From: a virus
DNA length: 41,534 bases
Strand: one strand, 5' to 3'
Virus record (IMG/VR): IMGVR_UViG_3300035212_000327
Coordinates: 1 to 41,534 of that record
Shown: positions 24,513 through 34,700 of the stretch, piece by piece
How positions within the stretch are numbered: the first letter of the stretch is position 1
Layout of the letters: each line of letters starts with the position of its first letter
Made by a program: the position numbers and the translations under genes
The notes under the pieces: generated by a model
Databases searched by the model: none
What the model was told of the DNA's origin: nothing
The model's input: the letters and a program-made list of their open reading frames with translations, nothing else

Positions 24513-25727
24513 ATGACCGAAGAAAACGAAAATATGATTCCTGCGGACTATTTCAAAGAAAAGAAGTATGTAATTGTGGATTCTGCTGTTCCAGTAGATA
24601 TCTGCCAAAATCTATCAGATTATATCCTAAAACTGGTAGAAGACAATAAAACGACAAAAGATGAGCAATGCCCTTTATCAGAATCAGTCTATGGTAATTC
24701 TATGCTGGACATTCTTTTAGAGGATCTTCGCCCAACTATAGAAAAAGCAACTGGACTAAATCTTATTCCAACATACTCATATGCCAGAAAATATCTACCT
24801 GGAGATGAACTAAAACCGCACCTCGATAGACCGTCTTGTGAAATCAGCGCAACAATCACTCTCGGATATGAAGGTGGTTTGTGGCCTATTCATGTCTCAA
24901 CTGATGATAAAATAGAAAATGATATTGGTGAAATTCTTATTGATGTTGGAAGTATGGTAGTATACAGAGGTGAGGAAATTAATCACTGGAGAGAACCATA
25001 CACTCAGGGAAAATGGCAGTGTCAGGTATTCCTTCACTATGTTGACGCAGACGGTCCACACAAAGACCTCAAGTATGACGGTCGACAAGCATTAGGCACT
25101 ACAAAAACAGCACATTCTAATGATTATGAGCCATCTACTTCCGCTTGGATTTTTGGTTATGCTCCACAAAACAAATATCTATACGTTACCAAAGAAAATA
25201 TGTTATCCGCACCCCTGATCGATTCTATTATTTTATATGGCAGTAAGAATACTGAGTTAGCCAAAGTTGACGGCGATGCCTGGGGTGGCAAAGGTGTGGT
25301 CGATAAGAAAGTCCGAAATGTTTCACATTCCTGGTTACCATATGATAAATTTGAGTGGCTCTATATATTAATAGAAGAAGAGATCAAAGACATAAATTGG
25401 TTAAATTACAAGTATGTTTTGAATTCTATGGAACAAATTGACTATCTAGAATATCATGCTGGCGACGAAGCGGGCAAGTACGAGGCTCACCTTGATGGTA
25501 GTATAAATTCAAATAGAAAACTATCCTTCTCAGTTCTACTGTCAGACCCGAGTGAGTATGATGGAGGCGATCTACTCATATACGAAGGTAAAGCTCCGGT
25601 AGTTGTTCCTAAACGCCAAGGAATGATTACATTTTTTCCATCAAACATTTTACACGAAGTTACTCCAGTAACAAGAGGCGTTAGACGATCTATCGTTTCT
25701 TGGATACATGGACCAGTTTTCTGTTAA
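24513..25727 (+). CDS. Tandem two-domain 2OG-Fe(II) oxygenase (prolyl-hydroxylase-like)
   Basis: 404 aa and the only clear plus-strand gene. Domain 1 (residues about 10-180) has KPHLDRPSCEISATITLGYE, giving H103 and D105, and the distal His in EEINHWREPY (H158). Domain 2 (about 270-404) has YHAGDEAGKYEAHLDGSINS (H326, D328), LSFSVLLSDPSEYDGGDLLI, FFPSNILHEVTPVTRGVRRS (H381, R391/R392) and ends in SWIHGP; this is the PKHD/P4H-type pattern. Both domains thus keep an HxD...H iron site; the 2OG-binding Arg is clear only in domain 2. Such enzymes hydroxylate protein residues or other substrates using O2 and 2-oxoglutarate. The stop overlaps the stop of the convergent 224-aa gene by three bases. 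GGAG ribosome site present. Substrate unknown; neighbouring fibre proteins are a possible target, but this is speculative. Confidence 0.85.
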   Translation: MTEENENMIPADYFKEKKYVIVDSAVPVDICQNLSDYILKLVEDNKTTKDEQCPLSESVYGNSMLDILLEDLRPTIEKATGLNLIPTYSYARKYLPGDELKPHLDRPSCEISATITLGYEGGLWPIHVSTDDKIENDIGEILIDVGSMVVYRGEEINHWREPYTQGKWQCQVFLHYVDADGPHKDLKYDGRQALGTTKTAHSNDYEPSTSAWIFGYAPQNKYLYVTKENMLSAPLIDSIILYGSKNTELAKVDGDAWGGKGVVDKKVRNVSHSWLPYDKFEWLYILIEEEIKDINWLNYKYVLNSMEQIDYLEYHAGDEAGKYEAHLDGSINSNRKLSFSVLLSDPSEYDGGDLLIYEGKAPVVVPKRQGMITFFPSNILHEVTPVTRGVRRSIVSWIHGPVFC

Positions 25728-26398
25728 AAGGTTAAGTAGTCACCAATTGTCGTTGCAACAAAAGCATCATAAATTGTTTTTGCTTCTTGATCAGTACTAG
25801 CATCTTTTATATTTTTTTTGGCAGCAAGTCTAGCAGTTCTTAGACTTGCGCCAAAATTATGCCAAACCGCGCGAGTACTGATAATAAGATCAGCAGCTTC
25901 TCTAATAGTTTGTACCTCTCGGCCTAAAGTTTCGGAATATGTGACATCTATATCTGCGGCAACGTAAGGATAATCTTCATTGGCAATTACAACATTAGGA
26001 CCTAACTGTGCGACTTCTAAAGCTTCGCTATAAGCCTCATCATATTCTTCGTATTGCCCTGCAAACTTAGTTGCAACTTGTGTTCTAAGAAGCTCTGCGT
26101 GTTCGTCTACCGCAATTTGCATGTTTATGTTTGCAGCCGGTATAAAAGTATAACTCCAGGTTTCTGTCGGCAAACCATTAATTACAGCGTATGATCGATC
26201 ATCTACTGTTTCAAATCTATCATCATATTCTCTGTAATTTATTTGCTCAACAACATATATTCCTACAGCTTCATTCTCTTCTTTTGTATGAGCAGTAATT
26301 TCCCAAGCTGTTCCATTTGTAAGAGTTATGAAGTACGGCATGGGACCAGGTCCCCAAAGAGTTTCATCATCAACTACATATGCGTATCTTATTACCAT
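25724..26398 (-). CDS. Fibre-associated protein, XkdW/chaperone-like N-terminal domain
   Basis: 224 aa. The N-terminal part reads FITLTNGTAWEITAHTKEEN, then GIYVVEQINYREYDDRFETV and AVINGLPTETWSYTF. The pattern E....GIY.......YD.....V.......V....W...F is found in small phage tail proteins encoded next to fibres and adhesins. The C-terminal part is helical (VDEHAELLRTQVATKFAGQY; ASLRTARLAAKKNIKDAST), as in tail-fibre assembly proteins. It directly follows the glycine-rich adhesin gene, with AAAGGAT before the start. Role inferred: assembly helper or connector for that adhesin. Its stop is interlocked with that of the convergent oxygenase. Confidence 0.55.
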   Translation of the reverse strand: MVIRYAYVVDDETLWGPGPMPYFITLTNGTAWEITAHTKEENEAVGIYVVEQINYREYDDRFETVDDRSYAVINGLPTETWSYTFIPAANINMQIAVDEHAELLRTQVATKFAGQYEEYDEAYSEALEVAQLGPNVVIANEDYPYVAADIDVTYSETLGREVQTIREAADLIISTRAVWHNFGASLRTARLAAKKNIKDASTDQEAKTIYDAFVATTIGDYLTF

Positions 26399-26416
26399 TT
26401 TTTTATCCTTTAATTT

Positions 26417-27403
26417 TTAACCTGGTCTTGGACCACTAATACCTGTTACGCCTAATGGCGCAGGTGTACTAACCTGAGACCATCCTTGTATTGCAACACC
26501 TGCAGCGCCGCCTGCCGCAACACCTGGCGCGCCTGGAGTACCAGCTGTTCCCCAATTTCCGCCCGGGCCTCCAGCGCCGGCAGGACCACGTCCGCCACTT
26601 CCAGCGCCTGCACCACCAGATGTGCCTGGACTACCGGGATTTGAAGGAAAGGCATTTCCACCGCTAGCGGAGCCGCCCGCGCCGCCTGAAGTATTTGTTG
26701 TACCTGTGCGACCACCACCACCAGCACCTCCGGCATAACGATCAGTTCTGGTGGTAGGGCTCGTTGTTGGAAATGACGGCGCCGTAGGCGGTACTGGCGG
26801 CGGAGTGGTTACTGTTACTGAAGTGCCAGGAGCTCCACCTCCACCACCACCGCCTCCGCCAACAGTGCCGTTATTAACTAAAGTCATAGCGCGGCGCGCT
26901 AGTAATGCCGGACCTCCGGCACCACCTGTACCACCCCCAGATCCTGGCGAGCTGCCGCCATTGCCGCCATTGCCGCCATGACCTAAAATAAATCCATTGT
27001 TTTCAACATAAATATGCGATGATGCGGGCCACCCAAAAGAACCAGTATCCATCGCATATGCACTAGTATTTGGTGTTCCTACGTGAGCCAATGGGCCAAT
27101 TACAACGTCAGCAGATGCTTTACTAGATGGGTTAAGTCCATTCCAATTGCTGTCCGTCAGGGCAAAAGCGGCACGAATGTCGTAGTTAGTGGTATTTGCG
27201 GTAATATTGAATCTTCGATAAATATTACCACGAAGAGAAGAAAGAGAAAGTTGGGCATTTACAGAAGTGTTGGTAAGTTTAAGCCTAACGGTAGCATCAT
27301 TTAATGGAAAAGCTCCGTAAGCTGCAGGATTACCTAATCCAATATGCATTTCATCTCTTAGTTGTGAAAAAGATATCGCTGCTGTACCTGTTGGTATTGG
27401 CAT
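26417..27403 (-). CDS. Glycine-rich adhesin-like protein with proline-rich loop
   Basis: 328 aa. Residues 1-60 (GTAAISFSQLRDEMHIGLGN ... NAQLSLSSLRG) are a common fibre adaptor pattern: ISFS.LR.......SLSSLRG. Residues 65-135 are beta-rich (RRFNITANTTNYDIRAAFAL; SSHIYVENNGFILGHGG). From about 138 on the protein is a glycine-rich region (GNGGNGGSS, GGGGGGGAPG, GPAGAGGPGG), interrupted by a proline-rich loop near residues 210-230 (TPPPVPPTAPSFPTT). The layout resembles phage adhesins with polyglycine-II lattices. The following 224-aa gene may be its helper. The ribosome site is weak (GAG). Function inferred: host recognition. Confidence 0.62.
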   Translation of the reverse strand: MPIPTGTAAISFSQLRDEMHIGLGNPAAYGAFPLNDATVRLKLTNTSVNAQLSLSSLRGNIYRRFNITANTTNYDIRAAFALTDSNWNGLNPSSKASADVVIGPLAHVGTPNTSAYAMDTGSFGWPASSHIYVENNGFILGHGGNGGNGGSSPGSGGGTGGAGGPALLARRAMTLVNNGTVGGGGGGGGGAPGTSVTVTTPPPVPPTAPSFPTTSPTTRTDRYAGGAGGGGRTGTTNTSGGAGGSASGGNAFPSNPGSPGTSGGAGAGSGGRGPAGAGGPGGNWGTAGTPGAPGVAAGGAAGVAIQGWSQVSTPAPLGVTGISGPRPG

Positions 27404-27408
27404 TTTTT

Positions 27409-28527
27409 TTACTCGTTAACTCTTGATTCTAACATTTCAACTTTTGCTGTCAATTCTTTGATGGCTTCGATTAGTAGTGGAACAATCTTCTCATATTTAA
27501 CAGTCTTATAATTCTCACCAGATTTTGATGTTCCATCATCTGCAATGTCAAATGGCGCTGGAACTACTACTTCAGGAAGAACTGCTTCAACCTCTTGAGC
27601 AAGAACACCGGCAAATCTGCTCTCATCTGTGTATCCAAATGATTTGGCTAGATCATTATGTATATATGTAACGCCTGTGATTAACTTTACCTTAGATAAT
27701 GCGTTGGTAATTGTCTGAATATCGCCTTTCAATCTAGCATCAGAACTAAATGCTGTAACATCACCTGTTGCAGTTATATCGCCTGATACACCAAGTGATG
27801 ATAGACCTGAGATAGAGCCGCCAGAGATAGACACAGCGCCTGATCCTTGTGTTGACATTGTACCAAGACCTAAACCAGTTCTTGCTGTAGCTTGATCATT
27901 GCCTCCTGTACCGCCATATTGAACAGCAACTACAGTTCCGGTCCATGTACCAGCAGTAATTGTTCCAACACCCGTAATGCCTGTATATGATCCACTTATA
28001 CGTGCAGATGGTACTGTGCCTGATGATAAAGTGCTTGCATTCGATGAGTAATTGTTTGATCTTACACCAACAGAGTCGGCATATGTGTTAGCTCTAGTGC
28101 CTACACCATCAGCATATGTGTTAGCTCTTACACCAACTGAGTCAGCATAAGTATTAGCTCTGGTACCTACACCATCGGCATATGTATTAGCTCTGGTAGC
28201 TACACCATCAGCATAAGTATTAGCTCTATCACCTACGCTGTCAGCATAGGTATTTGCTCTATTGCCAACTGAATTTGCATATGAATTGGCATAAGTATTG
28301 GCTCTCGCGCCCACACTATCAGCATAAGTGTTAGCCCTAACACCAACCGAATCGGCATATGTATTTGATCTGGTTCCAACAGAGTTGGCCCAAAGATTTC
28401 CGTTATCTACTCTAGTAAACAGAGTTGAAACATTGACAAGCGTTTGCTCACCTTGAACAATTATCTGATTAGTTCTAGTTCTCCATTCGTCAAATGTGTT
28501 CGTTAGTTCTACGTTTGCAAGTGCCAT
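27409..28527 (-). CDS. Tail fibre with hendecad repeats and self-cleaving S74 chaperone domain
   Basis: 372 aa. Residues 1-50 form an N-terminal helix region (ELTNTFDEWRTRTNQIIVQG). Residues about 53-157 are about nine copies of an 11-residue unit, R-A-N-T-Y-A-D-(S/G)-V-G-x. Then follow a beta region (ARISGSYTGITGVG; GTWTGTVVAVQYGGTG) and, from residue 260, a Peptidase_S74 intramolecular chaperone. In AFSSDARLKGDI, S262 and K267 have the Ser-Lys spacing of the endosialidase-type self-cleavage site, and FAGVLAQEVEAVLP (305-318) plus VKYEKIVPLLIEAIKELTAK are the conserved later parts. The C-terminal domain should guide trimer folding and be released between S261 and S262 or next to it. Clear virion fibre. 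Confidence 0.82.
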   Translation of the reverse strand: MALANVELTNTFDEWRTRTNQIIVQGEQTLVNVSTLFTRVDNGNLWANSVGTRSNTYADSVGVRANTYADSVGARANTYANSYANSVGNRANTYADSVGDRANTYADGVATRANTYADGVGTRANTYADSVGVRANTYADGVGTRANTYADSVGVRSNNYSSNASTLSSGTVPSARISGSYTGITGVGTITAGTWTGTVVAVQYGGTGGNDQATARTGLGLGTMSTQGSGAVSISGGSISGLSSLGVSGDITATGDVTAFSSDARLKGDIQTITNALSKVKLITGVTYIHNDLAKSFGYTDESRFAGVLAQEVEAVLPEVVVPAPFDIADDGTSKSGENYKTVKYEKIVPLLIEAIKELTAKVEMLESRVNE

Positions 28528-28528
28528 T

Positions 28529-28744
28529 TTATTCTCTCGTTAAATTTCTGAGTAGATTTTTAATTTCTGCCATATCTTTGGCAAGATTTTCAACTGTGGC
28601 TTCAAGACTATTTATCTTTTGTTCCTTAGACTGAATAACTTGCCTCTTGTTCCTGTATTTTTCCAATGCTTCATTGTCAGCATTGACTAGGACGCCCTCT
28701 TTAACTTTGTAAATACCAGGAACTTCTGTTTTTTGATACTTCAT
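28529..28744 (-). CDS. Small coiled-coil tail protein (71 aa)
   Basis: Starting at the ATG at 28744 (KYQKTEVPGIYKVKEGVLVN), the protein has a short N-terminal motif, GIYKV..GVLVN.DN.AL, and a C-terminal coiled coil (KEQKINSLEATVENLAKDMA, EIKNLLRNL). A TTG 18 bases further upstream would add six residues, but that start overlaps the previous gene and lies before AGGT; the ATG has AGG about six bases away and starts one base after the upstream stop, so it is preferred. The motif is typical of a small conserved protein next to baseplate genes in aquatic T4-like phages. Role unknown; probably structural. Confidence 0.65.
   Translation of the reverse strand: MKYQKTEVPGIYKVKEGVLVNADNEALEKYRNKRQVIQSKEQKINSLEATVENLAKDMAEIKNLLRNLTRE
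28609..28616 (-). promoter_or_regulatory. Late-promoter-like box GATAAATA inside the 71-aa gene
   Basis: GATAAATA on the minus strand lies 82 bases before the ATG of the S74 fibre gene. Position and match are acceptable for a late promoter, but the site is inside a coding region and may be accidental. Confidence 0.3.
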
Positions 28745-28745
28745 G

Positions 28746-31700
28746 TTATACCTGTACCGCAATTGCTCTTAGATCAGCTACGCGAGGAACAATAGCTGAA
28801 TTTGTTGCAGTTAGACCAATCTTCAACGAGAATATCTTAAACCCACTAAACAATGTACCTTGACTGTTTGTGTATTGAACAACTGTATTAGGTGTTGTAT
28901 TTGGTCCTGTATTGCCAGTCATCATAGAAGCAGGAAATTTGAAAGTATACTCTCTAAAGTCATTTCTATCACCGCTTGTCGAGTATGAGGTATCGTCTAC
29001 CATTTCCAACTTATACCACGGAATGTTGTTATAAGAATCACCATCTTGTGCATTAATCAAACGAATCCACACTCCAACATCAGTAGTGATAGGTCTATAT
29101 GCTGTCATAATCACAAGAATATCTTCAGCATCTTGACCATCTGCAAGAACAACTGGCTTTGAGATATACTTATTAATCAAAGCACCGCCAGTTGGTGTTT
29201 TTGTATCGCCAACTAATTTGGTAACAGTTACATCACTTGAACCTACTTTGGCAGATGTTGAATTGACATTATCGCGAATTTCTAGTACTGTGCCAACAGT
29301 GTAATCTGTAGTTGGAACTGTAATGACTACATCGTTAACAGACTTAGAGATAATCGTAGAATTGGCAAGCGTAGTATTATTAACTAGAATATTTCCTACA
29401 TTAGCAAAAGTTGCATCATTAAGAGTTACTGTTATTCCTGTATAATTTTCTTTGTATGTATTTGCATTAACAATGTTGTCGACAAATACAGTGTGTGTTC
29501 TACCTACATCTAAGATAGGTGTCACATATTCAGATTGTGTAAGCATTTTTGCTTGAACTTGATTTGAAGGCGCACCATTCAATGAAGATGAATCAATTTC
29601 ATACGATCTTGAAAGAACAGCTTTTTCTACAGAGAAATAGAAGTTTTCATTATCATCAATTGGAACAAATATGGCATCTTGAACACCAATATTTGATGTT
29701 GCCTTCATATCAAAAGAGATGCCTGTCTTATTAAACTTAATATATGAGGGTTCAAAGTCAACAAGAGAATATCTGGAATTTGAAATTCCTGTTATTGTGG
29801 CAGAAGTATTGCTTGTCAAACCATACACTGTATCACCAATATAGAATTGACCATTAGAAGCGTCAACATCAAGAGTTTTTGATGATGATGTTATCGTATA
29901 CTTCTCAATGTATCCTGAACCTTGTCTGACGGTACTGATAATTGCAGATGTGCCTGAGTTAACGTTATTTGCACCGTAATATCTAAACACTCTCTCAGCT
30001 GGTTGAAATTTAGTACTTGCAACTGCGGCAACAGACCCTGCATATGTAATAACTTTAGAGTTGGCTCCAGAAGTATTACCAATCAGAATGTCATTTACCA
30101 ACAACTCTGTCATATTGCTGCCAGACAATGTTAGTCGCTGATTACCAACAAGAGTTTCACCGTTAACATCAAAGTCATCAGATACGTTGTCTAGTATGAG
30201 TCTTTCTATAGGTTTCTGTCCAATATTAGCAATGCCTTCAACATTAGTAGTGAACGAGGCACGATATAAGTTTACCTTCAAGTCAACATCTGGAACAATA
30301 TCCCAATTGAGGTTATTGTTTGTTGTATAGAAAGTTCCTGTTAGAGGACGTTGTGATAGTCTATTTTCTGTTCCAAGTTCCTTTTCAGTAAGTCTTGAAA
30401 TCCAAATATATGTATCTGGATTTAGACCGATCGTGTGAATAACCAAAGCGTACTGTACGTTATTATACAAGAAGATCGGACACTCAAATTCTATAGTTGT
30501 AGCTAGAGATGCATCGTCTGAAACAACATAACGAGGATCAGAGCTTTCTACCCAAACTTCAGATAGAGGTACCGCATTGCGAGTAATATCTCCACCTGAA
30601 TCCATCTCACGAATTTCAATCCAGAAGCCAAGCGTAGGATGCTTTTGAGCAAAGAATAGATCAACTTTTGTCAAGAAGATTCCTTCTTCTCCATCTGGAG
30701 CTTTTGGCAAGAACGAATAAGCAGAACAAGAAGGACGAAGCTTCTGTAAATATTGAGTTGTTGTTAGATTTGATTCGTTTATATCATTCACAGTAGCAAT
30801 AACTGTTCTTGTTGTAAGAATTGTATTCTGCAACTGTTGAACCAAACCTTGAGCAACAAAATAGTTCTTAGCCATTGTTGTAGCGTCTTGCTGAGAGTTT
30901 GTTGGACTATCGATTACAATAACTTCTCTCTGTCCTGTGCGGAAACGCTTTTCATTTCCTGCTGGTAGACGTAAACGGAAATAAGCTGTACCGTTAGCGT
31001 CCGTTACAAGAGGATCTCCCTCATTAACAATAGCTACAATATTAGCTTCCACTTTAGGATCAGGCATTACTTTAAGATATGTTTCGTAGGCTTCCACATT
31101 TGCAAGAGGACTGACATATTGTGTCATGTCTTCACCGTCAAAAAATACATAAAGCTTCGTAAAGGCTTTCATACCCTTAACAGCACAGGTTAGAATTTGT
31201 GGACGAATGTAAGGTTTTATACTAACATCAACAACCTTATTGCCGAGCTGTACATTGTTTTCTGCTACTGAATAGAAAGTTTCACTACCGACTCTTGTAT
31301 TATCATATTGAGTCTCAACAATCGTTTCAAACTTAGCTCCAGAAGATGCTTTTCCGGAACTTTTAAACCCTAATGTGTTCTTGTTAAATTCTACGTTTCT
31401 AGCCAACCAGTATGCATTATCATAAGCAAGGTCTCTTTGAGAAGCATCGAATGTTCCAATCAGTTCGCCCGTATCAGCACGATACAGTTTATATCCTGTG
31501 ATTGTCGTTTGCCACTGATTCCAGGTTGTCGTTGCAGGTTCTGAGTAATCTGATCCAACACCTGTAGATACTTGATTGTCTGCGAGTTTCTGAGTATCAA
31601 CCCAAACGTCAATATCTGGTGTAAGGAACAAGTTGCCAACAAATCTGTAGCTTGAAACTTCGACGTTTCTATATGATGTTACTTTAGGCTGTTCAATCAT

Positions 31701-34700
31701 CAGATTATGGGTAAATGGCAGATGGATAAGAGGTCCATTCTGGACAAGTCCTGTAAGCGATGTTGTATTATAATAGATTGATCTCATAGTGTAGAGAGGG
31801 CGAATGCTCTTTTCTTCAGGATCGTTTACGATACGATAATTAACATCGGCAGTATCGCCATTACTTTCATCACGGAAAGAATCAACAAAAATGCCGTTCT
31901 TGAAACGATTGTTTCCATTTTCATCAAGAATCTGCATATCTATAGCAGACTTTTCCAGTGCTGTGAGAGCCGCGTAGTATTCGAGATTTACGATACGGTC
32001 TTTCAAAACTCCAATGTCACGCATCGTGTATCTAATATTGGCAAGCCTCTTAACTTGCACAGACAAATCTTTTCTTCCAATAATTTGAGCATAATTTGGT
32101 GAAAGTGAAGGGAAAGGTGCAACATAAATTGCAGCAAGTGCCATAACGTTTTCAGGTACAGCAGGAGTAATTGGATTTACATTTGGATTGCCTGAAATGA
32201 CAGATACTTGTCCTCTTTTATCCATAACTACAACGTCTCTGCGAGGCAAATAGTATGAATATGAGTATGTTACTTGCGATGAAGGAACAGGGAAACGCAT
32301 TCCATTTGTGTCATAATTGAAGACTGTTGATGATCCTGGGTTAGTAGTAGCACTGCCGATCAGTGTAGTAGAATTGGCAGTTCTCTGCTTTACAGGTCTG
32401 ATATCAATGAATTGACGGAGATCATATTTGATCTTTGTTGTTGGCGATTCAAAGATTGGAATATTTTCAATACCTATTGAATCTGGATATGAATCAACGG
32501 AGAAGTATCCCACACCAACAGCAAAGTTAGGCTCAAAGTGATCTAGTACAACTAGATAACGATCATTTGCAGTCAAACTAATCCCGTTTGGATTAATAGT
32601 TGCAAAGTCATACATATCATCTTTCTGACCATTATCCAGAACAAAGAATCTGGTTACATCCGCAGCATTTGCATCAGTTGTACTAGTTGGCATTGCATCA
32701 GTTCTACGGAGAATTTTCTTAATCTTGTAGACATCCGGAATACCAAGATTGATTGGACTTGTTAAAGAAGGTGTATTGGTACCTGATGTAAAATCAATCT
32801 TTACCAATACGTTTTCTACTAATTCTTTATTGATCTCAACAGCATCAGGTCTATTTACTGGATATGTAAGTTTTGCATCTGTTGTAGCAATAGGTTCATA
32901 CAATGAAATATTCAAAGTAGACGGCGTTGTCGTTACTGATCTCTGCTGTCCAGTCGTGATAGATTTAGAATTAAGATCAATAATACTGCCTGCACGATAT
33001 GCTCTTAGAATAAAAGCACTTGTACCTGTATAAGGTCTATCGATTATAAGATTAGTATCGTTAGATATATCGGTAATAGTGAAATATTCTGTGTTTCCGG
33101 AAAATTGGATTGTATCACCTTTACTAAATCTTAAGAACGAAGAACCTGTCGACTGGATTATATTACCTGATGGAGTATCGGAAACAGTCCAACCTGTGTT
33201 TACGGTAATATCTGCACTAACAGAAAGAATAATTTCTGACTTATCCAATGCAGTTAATGAAGTCGTGCCATATATCATCTGTTCGCCGACAATACTGTTT
33301 ACTACGTTTGCGACACCTCCAGTACCACCAGGATTTGTGAAAGAAACGCTAGATACGGTTCTATTAAAGTTGAATGATGTTTTTGAAGCTCCATCAGTTC
33401 CTTTAAGATCACGAACGGCAGGAGAACCTACACTCATAAGAAGTGTGGATATAGATTTACCTTCCAATGAAAGTGTATCAAGAGAAGCATCTACAATCGG
33501 ATCTGCCCAAAACTGTCCTGAAGCGTTTATTGTCTTAACTTGAGCAAAAGAATTTGATCCAACCATACGAATGTCTGATAGGTAAACGAAAACTTCACCG
33601 TCTGGTGTACCTAAAATTCCATCATATTTGACAACTGAAAGAACGCGGGCAGTACCAATATTATTGCCTGATGGCGTTCCTGCAAGAGCACCCCGTGTTG
33701 CAATTCTTTTTGTGGCAGTATCATAGAGATTAACAACTGCACCTGTATCAGAAGAAATTTGACCAAAAACGTTATTACATCTAACATAATTACCCATAGA
33801 TGCAGTTGCAACTTGTCCGCTTAGATTCGCATATGTTGAAGCTTTAGGAATAACAACATCATAATCGGTTACAAGCTTACCAACTTCATAACCTCTAACA
33901 TATCCTACACCAGGTTCTACACCAATAGACAAGAAGCTTGAGTTGCCATTTGCAGAATAACCACCATTTGTACCAGAATCATAGTTCTCACGAACACGAA
34001 CATCTAGACCCCACACATAGTAGTTACCAGATTCATCAAGTGTGCGTTTTGCAAGCTCATCTTGTAGAATGTTATATTGCGAACGGTCATATCTTTCAAT
34101 GATTATTCCCTCTTTGATGGTAAAGAGTTCTGCAAAGTTTGGTGCTTCTTCTTCATCATCAATATCACGAACTTGTAATTCCAAATTAAGTTGAAGACGA
34201 TCAGCACCTGGAGCTGAGTAATTGGAAGCTTCAAGAGCAGGATCTAGGAGCGAACTATCATCTGATGCTTTAACGATACGTTCTGAGATGTTAAATCCTA
34301 CACGACATGTCGGATTTGTTCCATAACGCGAAAGCACTATTGATTGCTCATTAAATCTTAAGAAATGACCTTTAGCAAAGATAACGCCTTCACGGATGAT
34401 GAAGCGTGAACCTAAACCTGTTGGTGCTGTATCGATTGCTACTAGTTTTTGTCCTGTGTTTGTAGACAAAACTTCACTTGCATTGAATTTTACAATGCTT
34501 GTGTTAGAAGGTGAAGAAGACTTGTATCGAATGAATAGAGTTTTGTAATTACCATCTACGCTGTTTTCAGAACCAGGAAGAATTTCAATAACGTAGGCTT
34601 CAACGTTGTTTGTTACGCTGTAAATATCTTTGTTGAGGAAAAGACTAAGATTAGCTGGTGCACCTGTATCGTCTTCATCTTTGACTTTTATGTAATCAAC

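Noticed and set aside
4436-28527. Diversity-generating retroelement target among the fibres
   Set aside because: No reverse transcriptase, no template repeat and no adenine-biased variable block was seen in the window. The repeats present are better explained by recombination.
28745-28762. TTG start adding six residues to the small coiled-coil protein
   Set aside because: The ATG at 28744 starts just after the upstream stop, has a ribosome site and begins exactly at the conserved KYQKTEV segment.
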